A DNA stretch of 34,591 nucleotides from Candidatus Peregrinibacteria bacterium (GCA_016188705.1 JACPHH010000009.1:56832-91422), one strand, 5' to 3'; shown: positions 7,460-15,249, counted from the first letter of the stretch. Numbers and translations are program-made. The notes: generated by a model not told the origin, from the letters alone.

Positions 7460-8803
7460 ATGAATCAAAATATTCAATCAGACAGTCATGGTTTTTCAGG
7501 TTTAGGCATCGCGCCGGACTTGATAGAAATTATAGCAAAATTACAGTATAAAATTCCGACTTTAATTCAACGCCAAGCCATTCCTGTCGCTTTGCAAGGT
7601 AAAGATTTGGTCGGAGTGGCTCAAACTGGAACCGGTAAAACCTTGGCTTTTGGCATTCCCATTATTCAACGACTCAATCAAATTAACGGCATAGGTCTCA
7701 TAGTTTTGCCGACTCGCGAACTCGCGCTCCAAGTTAACGAAGATTTAAACAAATTGGGTTCAACATTGGGTTTAAAAACAGCCGTGATTATTGGAGGAGC
7801 CGCGATACGTCCTCAAATTCAGGCGCTTAGTCGTAAGCCGCATATTATTATTGCGACTCCTGGTCGACTTAATGATCATTTGCAGCACAAAACAGCTAAC
7901 CTGAAAAATGTGAAAATAGTCGTTTTAGACGAAGCTGATCGTATGCTTGACATGGGTTTCGCGCCGCAAATTCAGAGAATTTTTCAGGAATTGCCCGTTG
8001 AGCGTCAAACAATGCTTTTTTCCGCTACTTTGCCTCAAGAGATCATGAGAATGGCGACTAGTTTTTTAAAACTGCCGATTCGAATTGAAGTCGCGCCGAC
8101 AGGTTCAATCGCCGAAAATTTATCTCAGGAAATTTTTATTATTTCTCATTCTGATAAAATCAGGTTGCTGGATAAACTTTTGCAGCAATATCTTGGCTCG
8201 ACTCTTATTTTTACCAGAACAAAATATGGCGCTAAAAGGCTTACGAGCGCCATAAGAGACATGAACCATAGTGCCGTGGAGATTCATTCCAATCGTTCTT
8301 TTTTTCAGCGTAAAGAGGCCTTAGCTGGCTTTAAATCTGGGAAATACAGAGTTCTCATTGCCACTGATATAGCTTCTCGTGGCATTGATGTTACTGGCAT
8401 TGAATTAGTTATAAATTATGATTTGCCGACTAATACTGAAGATTACGTGCATCGGATTGGCCGTACAGCCAGGGCAGGGGTTACAGGTCATGCCATTTCT
8501 TTCGTGACACCGGAACAGCGTAAAGAATTGCGCGACATTGAACGTTTTATCAGAAAAACTTTGCCGATTTCTCCCGTGCCTTTGTTGCCGCCTAAGAGAC
8601 AGCTTCAATTTGCGCCAAGGATTGAATCGAATAGACAATCATTTTCTGAACAGCGGCAGGACCATGGCTCATCGCAGTTTTTCCCTAAAAGACGCCCTTT
8701 TCGTCATCGAGATAATGATAATAATCGACGAAATGATAATCATGGCAGACGAGACCATGATCGTGACAGAAGAGATCATGACAGACGAAACGATGGTCAT
8801 TAA
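7460..8803 (+). CDS. DEAD-box ATP-dependent RNA helicase (RhlE/DeaD-like)
   Basis: This 447-residue protein has the full set of DEAD-box motifs. They are a Q motif in KIPTLIQRQAIP (about 31-42), motif I AQTGTGKT (54-61), PTRELALQ (84-91), TPGR (133-136), DEAD (157-160) and SAT (188-190). LIFTRTKYGA, IATDIASRGIDV and HRIGRTARAG follow in the second RecA domain. Such enzymes unwind short RNA duplexes in ribosome assembly and mRNA decay. Residues from about 385 form a hydrophilic tail ending in Arg/Asp/Asn/His-rich repeats, typical of RhlE-type helicases and likely RNA-binding. The gene is preceded by a PalB element, so its promoter must lie within or just after that repeat. A solo PalD terminus follows the stop by 6 bp. 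Confidence 0.95.
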   Translation: MNQNIQSDSHGFSGLGIAPDLIEIIAKLQYKIPTLIQRQAIPVALQGKDLVGVAQTGTGKTLAFGIPIIQRLNQINGIGLIVLPTRELALQVNEDLNKLGSTLGLKTAVIIGGAAIRPQIQALSRKPHIIIATPGRLNDHLQHKTANLKNVKIVVLDEADRMLDMGFAPQIQRIFQELPVERQTMLFSATLPQEIMRMATSFLKLPIRIEVAPTGSIAENLSQEIFIISHSDKIRLLDKLLQQYLGSTLIFTRTKYGAKRLTSAIRDMNHSAVEIHSNRSFFQRKEALAGFKSGKYRVLIATDIASRGIDVTGIELVINYDLPTNTEDYVHRIGRTARAGVTGHAISFVTPEQRKELRDIERFIRKTLPISPVPLLPPKRQLQFAPRIESNRQSFSEQRQDHGSSQFFPKRRPFRHRDNDNNRRNDNHGRRDHDRDRRDHDRRNDGH

Positions 8804-8809
8804 ATTTTA

Positions 8810-8824
8810 TGTGAACACTGCTTA
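8810..8824. repeat. Solo PalD terminus
   Basis: TGTGAACACTGCTTA differs at one base from the right terminus of PalD (5776-5790). No partner terminus is visible nearby, so this is a remnant, placed immediately after the helicase stop codon. Confidence 0.5.
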
Positions 8825-8875
8825 ATGTTACATGTGAAATTTGAATCTAGTCCTAGCTCATGAGTCGTTTTGCTC

Positions 8876-8903
8876 TTGACATGTTTTTAAAAAGTTGTAT
8901 TAT
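8876..8903 (+). promoter_or_regulatory. Strong predicted housekeeping promoter upstream of 8935 gene
   Basis: A perfect TTGACA (8876-8881) and TATTAT (8898-8903) are separated by 16 bp. The start codon is 32 bp downstream. This is the best-looking sigma-70-type promoter in the window. Confidence 0.7.
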
Positions 8904-8919
8904 TTATTCCTTGGAATAA
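8904..8919. promoter_or_regulatory. 16-bp palindrome over the predicted transcription start: candidate operator
   Basis: TTATTCC-TT-GGAATAA is a perfect 7-bp inverted repeat directly after the -10 hexamer, where a bound repressor would block RNA polymerase. In RNA it could also form a short 5' hairpin. No regulator gene is adjacent. Confidence 0.5.
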
Positions 8920-8934
8920 TTTTTTACTCTATAA

Positions 8935-9915
8935 ATGAAGGAAGATAGGCAAAAAATTGAGGATAGTGGAGGAGTTTCAATAGATACTGAAAATGGATTT
9001 TCGAAAATAGGAGTTGCGATTAGTCCAGGAGTGGATGAAGTACCCCTAAGTGATGAAAGAGAAAGACAATTAAGGGCTAGGGCCATTGAATTAAGCGGTT
9101 GTCAAAGTCTCATAGAAGAAAGGCGTTCAAATATTCATAAGGCTGTTAGGATGCCTTTTGTTCCTATTAAAATTATTTTAAAGGATAGAAGAGGTTCAAA
9201 TGGCGGGAGCCATTCGGATATAATTCATGAATTTACTTTTGATGAATTGGAGCGATGCATGAATGCCCTTAAAGCGGATTTTAATAATAGAGGAATCGTT
9301 GTTATATCGCCTGAAAAAACAATTAACAATTATCTTTCTTTTTTAAAAAAGGATAAAACAGCTGGAATTACATGGAAAGTAATTGAAGAAAAATTGAAAG
9401 CTCATGACGGCTTACTCCTTAAAAAAGTAGCAGCAATGCAAGATGGAGGTGAACTTATTGGTATTGATTCTGCTGGCAAATTGTATTTTAAAGATCGAGG
9501 AAATGTTCCTGTAACTTATGGTTATCAATGTAACAATGGTAATATAGAAGTTAATGATGGTACTGATAGTTTATTTGTTCCATTTAGTTGCGTGGAGATT
9601 TGTAACCATGTAAAAAATGCAGGTTATGTCCTTCCTCAATATTTTCCAGACTGTATGGAAAAAGGCATAATTCCCGCCATCGTAGCAGTGACGGGTTTAT
9701 CTTATGTGGAAAGTACGGATGGAAAATCGCGATCAACCGTACTCGCTTGTGAAGAGGATTTAATGCGAATTCATACAATGTTATCCAAGACAGATTATCT
9801 TGATAGACTTGTTCATGTTGTGAATTCTTTTCCCGATTTATGTAATACTCTCGGTACTGTCCCATCTATCACTCGGAATCTTCGGTATGGCGCTGTGCGA
9901 TTGTGCATTGGTTAA
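8935..9915 (+). CDS. Protein of unknown function with DUF4256-like core
   Basis: This 326-residue protein has no signal peptide or membrane segment, so it is probably cytoplasmic. The first 60 residues are charged and look disordered. A central stretch (LKADFNNR, then GITWKVIEEKLKAHDGLLLKK, GGELIGID and LYFKDRG, about residues 110-190) resembles the DUF4256 pattern as I remember it (GIEW..V...L......L..M...GGE....YD), but divergently. Cysteines occur through the C-terminal half without a clear metal-site pattern. The gene stands alone behind a consensus promoter with a palindromic operator, which suggests high but controlled expression. No enzymatic motif was recognised. Confidence 0.6.
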   Translation: MKEDRQKIEDSGGVSIDTENGFSKIGVAISPGVDEVPLSDERERQLRARAIELSGCQSLIEERRSNIHKAVRMPFVPIKIILKDRRGSNGGSHSDIIHEFTFDELERCMNALKADFNNRGIVVISPEKTINNYLSFLKKDKTAGITWKVIEEKLKAHDGLLLKKVAAMQDGGELIGIDSAGKLYFKDRGNVPVTYGYQCNNGNIEVNDGTDSLFVPFSCVEICNHVKNAGYVLPQYFPDCMEKGIIPAIVAVTGLSYVESTDGKSRSTVLACEEDLMRIHTMLSKTDYLDRLVHVVNSFPDLCNTLGTVPSITRNLRYGAVRLCIG

Positions 9916-10290
9916 ATTTTTTTGATTGATATAAAATTGATTCGGTAGTAATTTTTATTCATAACTTCATTAAAAAAAAAGTTATGAAATATTTTATTCT
10001 GATGGTGATAGTTTTTGGACTCTCAGTCGGCGGTAAATTTATGATGAATCCGAATTTTGATTGCCCTGGGTGTGCTGATTTGCCGGAGATCATAGTGGTT
10101 TCGTAAAAATTGGTGAATTTTTGAACAATGGTTTTTGTTACGAAATACTGTTTTTTTAGGTATTTTTTGGAAACTGAGTCACGGTGACTGTTATTTTTTT
10201 TACTCATGCTTATGCGTTTGTTCAGTATTTTATATTGAGGTTATAAATATTTGTTGCTACTATGGTAATTGATTTTTTCATTTTTTTTTC
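9916..10290. other. Gap between the DUF4256-like gene and the thioredoxin-like gene
   Basis: These 375 bp hold only the candidate small ORF at 9984-10106. The rest is T-rich (leading to a T tract just before the ATG at 10291). No repeat family member, tRNA or convincing terminator was found. Confidence 0.5.
9984..10106 (+). CDS. Candidate 40-residue membrane/secreted peptide with CPGC motif
   Basis: A short ORF encodes MKYFILMVIVFGLSVGGKF followed by FDCPGCADLPEIIVVS and a TAA stop. The N-terminal 19 residues look like a signal peptide or single membrane anchor. The CPGC pair resembles a thioredoxin-type redox centre, although the peptide is far too short for that fold. It lies 185 bp upstream of a membrane thioredoxin-like gene and dsbB, so a role in thiol chemistry is a tempting inference. 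The start lacks a Shine-Dalgarno sequence, as do many genes here. It could be a chance ORF. Confidence 0.4.
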   Translation: MKYFILMVIVFGLSVGGKFMMNPNFDCPGCADLPEIIVVS

Positions 10291-10680
10291 ATGCGTCGTA
10301 GTGGTCGGAATATTGTGACCCTGATTATTGTAATTTCTATTGTGATTTTTGGCGGATTTTTGTTGTATTTTAATAGCGTTCAGCCCGGCAAGTTGGACAT
10401 TTTCGCCCAGTGTCTTAAAGATAAAGGAGCTGTTTTTTATGGAGCTTTTTGGTGTCCGCACTGCCAGAATCAAAAGGCGCTTTTTGGAAAATCAGCCAAA
10501 CTTCTTCCTTATGTTGAATGTTCGACAGCTGATGGTAAATTTCAGCTTCCCGCGTGCCAAGAGAAAAAAGTCCAAGGATATCCTACTTGGGAATTTTTCG
10601 ATGGTTCACGTCAAAGCGGAGAATTGACACTTGACCAGCTTTCCGAGAAAACAACATGTTCTTTGCCGGTCAATACATGA
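10291..10680 (+). CDS. Membrane-anchored thioredoxin-like protein (DsbA-like partner)
   Basis: This 129-residue protein has an N-terminal membrane segment (residues 8-27) after a basic MRRSGRN, which orients the rest outside the cell. The thioredoxin-like part carries AFWCPHCQNQKALF with the redox CPHC at about 54-57 and a conserved cis-proline region, GYPTWEF. A second Cys pair (Cys77 in VECS and Cys89 in PACQ) is also seen in thioredoxin domains of the VKOR-fusion type. It probably donates disulfides to secreted proteins and is re-oxidised by the DsbB encoded 160 bp downstream. The ATG follows a T tract. The CPHC sequence favours an oxidant over a reductant. Confidence 0.8.
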   Translation: MRRSGRNIVTLIIVISIVIFGGFLLYFNSVQPGKLDIFAQCLKDKGAVFYGAFWCPHCQNQKALFGKSAKLLPYVECSTADGKFQLPACQEKKVQGYPTWEFFDGSRQSGELTLDQLSEKTTCSLPVNT

Positions 10681-10700
10681 TCAGCGCTGCATTTTTGTTT

Positions 10701-10730
10701 CTGAAATCGCGTTTTTCTTAAGATTCCTTA
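10701..10730. repeat. PalA terminus remnant
   Basis: CTGAAATCGCGTTTTTC...AGATTCCTTA resembles the PalA right end (GAAATCACGTTTTTCAGAGGTTCCTTTA) with several changes. It begins 21 bp after the thioredoxin-like gene. Confidence 0.45.
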
Positions 10731-10732
10731 AT

Positions 10733-10813
10733 ATACATAGCGTCTTAAATTATTGAACATATATCGTTTAGTTTCTCCTATTACGATGGTCAAATATCTA
10801 TGACGCTATGTAT
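10733..10813. repeat. PalE: 81-bp inverted-repeat element between the thioredoxin-like gene and dsbB
   Basis: ATACATAGCGTC (10733-10744) is the exact reverse complement of GACGCTATGTAT (10802-10813). The interior is partly self-complementary (TTGAACATATATCGT against ACGATGGTCAAATA). It could be a small mobile-type element, or a structured mRNA leader for dsbB. There is only one copy in the window. Confidence 0.6.
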
Positions 10814-10839
10814 AGAAAGGACGAAGTACTCACTCATAC

Positions 10840-11397
10840 ATGATTTGTTACTATATGATTTCAGTTGATTTTTTTAATCGGTTTCTCGCGTTTCTGACTC
10901 TCGCAAGTCATATTTTTCTTGTCGCGGGTTTGTTATTTTTTGTTTTTTCACCCAAAAATAAAGCGAATATTTTTTTTGCGTTTTTTGGAAAAAATGGACT
11001 TCTTTTTGCTTTTTTGGTAGCTTTTTTTGCTTCGGCTTTGAGTTTATTTTATTCGAACATTATTGGTTTTCCTCCTTGCAACCTTTGTTGGTATCAACGA
11101 ATTTTTATCTATCCACAGGTTATTTTTCTTGGTCTTGCTTGTTTGAAAAAAGACTCCGCGATTATTGATTATGCTCTTGCTCTCACTTTTATCGGTGGTC
11201 TTATTGCTTTGTATCATACATATATCGGTTTTGGAGGGACGTCGCTTTTTCCGTGTTCGGCTTCCGGTTTCGCTTCTTGTACTCAGCGATATGTTTTTGA
11301 ATTTGGCTATATTACGCTTCCCGTGATGTCTCTTACCTCTTTTTTGCTTTTGTTTTTTTCCCTTTTTTCTCAAAAATATTATCAGAGAATGAAGTAA
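10840..11397 (+). CDS. dsbB: Disulfide bond formation protein DsbB/BdbC family
   Basis: This 185-residue integral membrane protein has four to five hydrophobic segments. The first periplasmic-type Cys pair is in PPCNLCWYQRIF, the DsbB hallmark, and a second pair appears in FPCSASGFASC. DsbB passes electrons from a thioredoxin-like oxidase to quinone, regenerating the oxidised partner, here probably the protein encoded at 10291. The N-terminus is about 40 residues longer than the classic family, with an extra membrane segment. Met6 (10855) is an alternative start. A PalB copy begins at the first base after the stop codon. Confidence 0.88.
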   Translation: MICYYMISVDFFNRFLAFLTLASHIFLVAGLLFFVFSPKNKANIFFAFFGKNGLLFAFLVAFFASALSLFYSNIIGFPPCNLCWYQRIFIYPQVIFLGLACLKKDSAIIDYALALTFIGGLIALYHTYIGFGGTSLFPCSASGFASCTQRYVFEFGYITLPVMSLTSFLLLFFSLFSQKYYQRMK

Positions 11398-11563
11398 AGG
11401 AAACCCTGATAAATATGCTTACTACTGCAAATTACAAAATTCGGCTGCAAACGCTTTAGATTTCTTCCGTGGTATCTTTTTCTGATACGGTTTCGTACGT
11501 TGTTCAGGGTTTTTGCTCGCATTTTGTAATTTACGTAACAAAATCATATTTATCAGGATTTTT
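11398..11563. repeat. PalB element, second copy
   Basis: It begins AGGAAACCCTGATAAATATG at the base after the dsbB stop and runs to a slightly decayed right end (CATATTTATCAGGATTTTT). The left arm is nearly identical to the copy at 7234 over about 55 bp, and the rest shows scattered changes. The central GTATC...GATAC hairpin is retained. Confidence 0.85.
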
Positions 11564-11632
11564 TAAACAGCCGCAAAATTGCGTAGTTTTTTTTCACGTG
11601 TTAGGATGTATATTGCTTTTAAACTTTTTTCC

Positions 11633-12217
11633 ATGAAAATATCTCAAAAAATTATCTTTGGCGTTTTGGCTGTTGTCCTTGTTATTGGGCTTTATGTTTG
11701 GACGACGTATAACAGAATTTTGGTGAATAATGAAAATGTAAATACTCAATGGTCTCAAGTTGAAGCGCAGTATCAAAGGCGTTTTGATCTTATTCCTAAC
11801 TTGGTTGAATCGGTTCGCGGGATTTTACAACAGGAACAGAGTGTTTTTATTGCGATAGCGGAAGCGAGAACTCGTTATAGCGGAGCGGTGAATATCAATG
11901 ATAAAGTTCAAGCGGCAAATCAAATGGAAAGCGCCTTGAGCAGACTTCTTGTTATTGTTGAAAATTATCCGCAGCTTCAATCTTACCAAAATGTTCAGGA
12001 TCTCATGGCTCAGCTTGAGGGAACGGAAAATCGAGTTAGCGTTGAGCGAATGCGTTTTAACGAGATCATTCGTGTATATAATCTTTCAGTGAAACGTTTT
12101 CCGAGTAGAATCGTGGCTGGTTTGTTTGCTTTTGATGAGCGAACGTATTTTGAGGCTGCCGCTGGCGCTGAAACCGCTCCGCGCGTTGATCTCGATCTTG
12201 CTCCGAAAAATCAATAA
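11633..12217 (+). CDS. lemA: LemA family membrane protein
   Basis: This protein of 194 residues has an N-terminal membrane segment followed by the LemA alpha-helical domain: TYNRILVNNENVNTQWSQVE, RRFDLIPNLVESV, AEARTRYSGA, then NYPQLQSYQNVQDLMAQLEGTENR. LemA proteins are membrane-anchored helical bundles of unclear biochemical role, often paired with TPM-domain proteins, as here. I chose the ATG at 11633 because it follows a T tract and begins MKISQKIIFG, a normal membrane-anchor start. An upstream ATG at 11579 would add 18 residues. The next gene starts 13 bp after the stop, so the two form an operon. Confidence 0.92.
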   Translation: MKISQKIIFGVLAVVLVIGLYVWTTYNRILVNNENVNTQWSQVEAQYQRRFDLIPNLVESVRGILQQEQSVFIAIAEARTRYSGAVNINDKVQAANQMESALSRLLVIVENYPQLQSYQNVQDLMAQLEGTENRVSVERMRFNEIIRVYNLSVKRFPSRIVAGLFAFDERTYFEAAAGAETAPRVDLDLAPKNQ

Positions 12218-12230
12218 CGCCATTTTTTTT

Positions 12231-13193
12231 GTGTGGAATAATGTTTGTATTCGCAGTGTTTTTCAGAGGATTTTTGGTGTTTTTTTCTTAATCTTTTTTT
12301 TTGGCGTTTTATTGAATAATGGAGGTGGATTTCGTTTTCAGTCTACGGTTAACGCATTTAATTTTGTAAAAAATCCAACGGGTTTTGTTGATGACGCGGC
12401 GGGTATTTTGACTTCGAATGAAAAAAATAAACTTGAATCCAAGCTTCGCGATTTTGAAAGCGTTTCGTCGAATGAAATAGTTGTCGTTATTGTGCCGAGT
12501 TTGGAAGGTGAAACTATTGAGCGTTTCGCGGTGAAACTTTTTGAGCAGTGGGGCATTGGAAAAGAAAAAAATGACAACGGAGTTCTTCTTTTTATTTCCA
12601 GCGGCGATCGGGAGATTCGCATTGAAGTTGGTTATGGACTTGAAGGAGCTCTTACTGATTTGCAAAGCAGTTGGATTATTCGAAATATTCTTGTGCCGGA
12701 ATTTCGCGAAGAACGATATTTTAATGGAATTTCAAAAGCCGTTGATTCGATTATGGCCGCGACAAAGGGAGAATATGTTCCTTCTGACTCTACTGCTCAA
12801 GGAAATTTTCAGTATGGCTCTTCTGGCGCCGCTTCGTCGAATGACGCGATTTTTTCTTTTGTTTTCATTGGTTTTCTTTGGCTTTCGAGTATTTTCGCCC
12901 GAAGTAAATCGTGGTGGGCAGGGGGAGTTGTCGGAGGCGTTATTGCTATCGTTGTCGGGTTTTTAAAAGGATTTTTATATCTTGGTTTGATCGCTATTTT
13001 TTTTCTTGTTCCTTTGGGGCTATTGTTTGATTTTATTGTTTCGAGGCAATATTTAAAAGGTAAAGAACGAGGTCATATTCCGTGGTGGATTGGAGGAGGT
13101 CGTTTCGGCGGCGGCGGAGGATTTGGGGGAGGTGGATTTGGAGGCTTTGGCGGCGGCGGTTCCGGCGGCGGCGGCGCGAGCGGACGTTGGTAA
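12231..13193 (+). CDS. TPM-domain (YgcG-type) membrane protein with glycine-rich tail
   Basis: From a GTG at 12231 this is 320 residues. An N-terminal hydrophobic segment (FGVFFLIFFFGVLL) is followed by the TPM domain: FVDDAAGILTSNEKNKLESKL, EIVVVIVPSLEG, LFEQWGIGKEKNDNGVLLFIS, then IRIEVGYGLEGALTD. Two further membrane segments follow, and the protein ends in a Gly-rich tail of more than 30 residues. This architecture is standard for LemA-linked TPM proteins; the fold has been linked to phosphatase activity and photosystem repair in other groups. No ATG is available near the right place. GTG at 12231 follows eight Ts and gives a sensible anchor; a longer frame back to 12126 would overlap lemA by 92 bp. 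Confidence 0.85.
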   Translation: MWNNVCIRSVFQRIFGVFFLIFFFGVLLNNGGGFRFQSTVNAFNFVKNPTGFVDDAAGILTSNEKNKLESKLRDFESVSSNEIVVVIVPSLEGETIERFAVKLFEQWGIGKEKNDNGVLLFISSGDREIRIEVGYGLEGALTDLQSSWIIRNILVPEFREERYFNGISKAVDSIMAATKGEYVPSDSTAQGNFQYGSSGAASSNDAIFSFVFIGFLWLSSIFARSKSWWAGGVVGGVIAIVVGFLKGFLYLGLIAIFFLVPLGLLFDFIVSRQYLKGKERGHIPWWIGGGRFGGGGGFGGGGFGGFGGGGSGGGGASGRW

Positions 13194-13290
13194 ATGATTT
13201 TGGCAGATGATTATTTGAAGGTAGAGCGTGGCAAAGATTTTATGGCGGTAGCGAGTGGAGGTTGGTAGGCGATTTTATGGCGGCTCTAAC
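13160..13290. repeat. Degenerate duplication of the TPM gene 3' end
   Basis: The bases around the TPM stop (GCGAGCGGACGTTGGTAAATGATTTT) recur with changes at about 13248-13282 (GCGAGTGGAGGTTGGTAGGCGATTTT). This looks like a decayed tandem duplication, possibly generated by the GGC-rich repeats of the glycine tail. Confidence 0.4.
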
Positions 13291-13368
13291 GGAAGGCGCT
13301 ACGTTTGTTGTTGGAAAAAATGAATATTTGTCTTTTTCGTTGGTATTTTTTTCCTTTCAAGCTAGACT

Positions 13369-13406
13369 AAAATTGCAGTAGATAGTACGTTTTTCAGAGA
13401 TTCCTT
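13369..13406. repeat. PalA element, one arm, immediately upstream of the site-2 protease gene
   Basis: AAAATTGCAGTAGAT-GTACGTTTTTCAGAG-TTCCTT is nearly the exact reverse complement of the left arm of the full PalA copy at 20451-20490. It ends 10 bp before the next start codon. Confidence 0.7.
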
Positions 13407-13416
13407 AAATTTTTAT

Positions 13417-14064
13417 ATGTTTTTTGATTTTACCAATCCTCTCGCTTTTTTTATATATTTTTTCGCGTTGGTTTTCGCGATTACGATTCATGAATTTTCT
13501 CATGCCTGGATGGCGAATTATCTCGGAGATCCTACGGCAAAATATGAAGGACGGGTGAGCTTGAATCCTTTTGTTCATCTTGATTTGATCGGCACGCTCA
13601 TGCTTTTTCTTGTTGGAATCGGCTGGGGAAAACCCGTGCCCGTCAATCCGGCGAATTTTCACCATTCGAAACGCGATCAGGCGAAAGTCGCTTTCGCGGG
13701 GCCTTTTTCCAATCTTATTACCGCTTTTTTCATTTCCATTCCTTATAAATATCTGCCTCAAACGATGGAAGGATCTATTTTTTTTCTTTTTATGGCAAAC
13801 CTTTTTGAGGTTAGTATTTTGCTTTTTATTTTTAATATGTTTCCGTTTCCTCCGCTCGACGGATCAAAATTTATCGGGCTTATTATCCCGAAGAGATGGC
13901 ATTATTTGTATGATCGTTTTCTCGACGAAGGAATGAAATATTTTGTATTTTTTCTTTTTATCGATGTTTTTATTCTCGGCAGATATTTCAATTATTCCAT
14001 TTTGAATAAAGTTATATGGGACTTGTATGAATACATATCGGCGATTATTTTATTGGGGACGTAA
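13417..14064 (+). CDS. Site-2 protease family (M50) membrane metalloprotease
   Basis: This 215-residue polytopic membrane protein has the zinc motif HEFSH at about residues 26-30 within a transmembrane helix, then GDPTAKYEGRVSLNPFVHLD. The second conserved motif near the third helix, FPPLDGSKF at about 147-155, supplies the third zinc ligand (Asp). Such YwhC/Rip2-type short site-2 proteases lack PDZ domains and cut substrates within the membrane. The target is unknown; regulated release of membrane-bound anti-sigma or signal factors is the usual theme. The gene stands alone, follows a PalA arm, and converges with the disrupted MEMO gene. Confidence 0.9.
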   Translation: MFFDFTNPLAFFIYFFALVFAITIHEFSHAWMANYLGDPTAKYEGRVSLNPFVHLDLIGTLMLFLVGIGWGKPVPVNPANFHHSKRDQAKVAFAGPFSNLITAFFISIPYKYLPQTMEGSIFFLFMANLFEVSILLFIFNMFPFPPLDGSKFIGLIIPKRWHYLYDRFLDEGMKYFVFFLFIDVFILGRYFNYSILNKVIWDLYEYISAIILLGT

Positions 14065-15236
14065 AAAATGTTAAGTTTTTTAAATAATCGAATTCGAGCG
14101 TTATGGAATTTTCGTTTATATTTGAATTTTCATTGAAAATTTCGATTTGAACCGTGTCTTTTTGAAATATGTTTTTTTTACGATTGTCGGATTTTCGATT
14201 ATCTGTAAACGCAGGATTTTCATTAAAAAAAATTTCATCATAGCCGAAAAGATATCTGTCTTCTTCGGTTTTTCCCAAGTACCATGACTTCTCCTTTGTA
14301 AGATAAAAGGTTGTTTTTATTTTTCGCGGCGTAGGATTTTTTTTTAGCGAACATCCAAAAAGATGCGTCGTATTCTCGAAGGTTTCAATGCCGGATTCGA
14401 GCGATGGATTCGTATTTCGGAGTATTTTTATGGTTTCGTTTTTGAGTGCCGCGAGTCGTACCATGAGCTCGACCGAGGCAGTGCTGTCGACTTCTAGTTT
14501 TGAAATGTCGCTTAAACTTGCCGATTCTATGATGTCCCTCGCGAGAAGGTCGTGTACGAGACTGATTGGTCCGGGAAGATAGTGCGAAAAATCAATGCTG
14601 AAAATAACAAGCGCGTTTTGATCAGAAATTTTTTTCGCGAATATTTCAAGTTCTTGAGGAGAAGCGGTATTTCGCAACATCCAGCCTTCGATTGTTATTT
14701 CATTTCCTAACGCGTTCCTTACAAAATCCCGATGAATCGTAAAGCCATGTTCTTTTTCATTCGTAGGAAGGATGTTTTTTCTGCCTTGGCTAAAGTGATT
14801 CGGGCTTATAATAATGACTTTTTTAAAAGCGTTCAAGCGGCATGGTATTTGTTGTTTTTTCGTCGAATAAGGAGGAATGAAGCGTTTGCAGCCGAATTTT
14901 TGCATTTTCGTTTTCGAAATCACGTTTTTCAGAGGTTCCTTTATTGAAAGTCGCGTTATTCGTTGCCGCGGTTTTTATCGTTTGATACATTGTTTCAATG
15001 ACGCTTCGTACGATGAGGTGATGCGGCATGAGAAAAATTCGCGAATCTTCGCACTGTTCAAAAGAAAGCGCTTTTTCCCCAAGAGGCATAAGATTTTTTA
15101 TTTGTTCTAACGCGATTTTTTGGGGCAGTGCGTTTTTTGAATTACGTTTCATCCATTGTATCGCGAGGAATGAACCCGTGGCGAAACTGAGAATGAGAAA
15201 GCCTATAATCGTTATTTTAAAAACGCGATAATTCAT
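14045..15236 (-). pseudogene. MEMO-family (AmmeMemoRadiSam system protein B-like) gene, frameshifted and carrying a PalA-type insertion
   Basis: The minus strand encodes a membrane anchor (about residues 8-28), then SRIFLMPHHLIVRSVIETMY, the MEMO-type N-terminal motif. In another frame follow FKKVIIISPNHFSQGR and ALVIFSIDFSHYLPG, both MEMO hallmarks, and a C-terminal half to 14045. Between the parts lies about 60 bp matching PalA/PalB repeat sequence (14881-14943 on the plus strand). The first frame reaches TTT TAA AAA A at about 14826-14835; a +1 shift there restores a continuous reading frame (LERF-KKVIIISPNHF). So either the gene is dead, or the repeat is translated and a +1 shift at UUU-UAA-A is used. 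MEMO function is poorly known; the fold resembles extradiol dioxygenases. Confidence 0.65.
14880..14945. repeat. PalA/PalB hybrid fragment inside the MEMO-family gene
   Basis: On the minus strand it reads AAAGGAACCTCTGAAAAACGTGATTTCG, then AAAATGCAAAAATTCGGCTGCAAACGCTTC. The outer end is PalA and the inner part matches PalB. The distal arm and central hairpin are missing or decayed. Confidence 0.65.
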
Positions 15237-15249
15237 AAAACGAATACTT

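Noticed and set aside
12309-12665. Minus-strand open frames under the TPM gene
   Set aside because: They are shadows of the coding strand, with composition unlike a protein and no start context.
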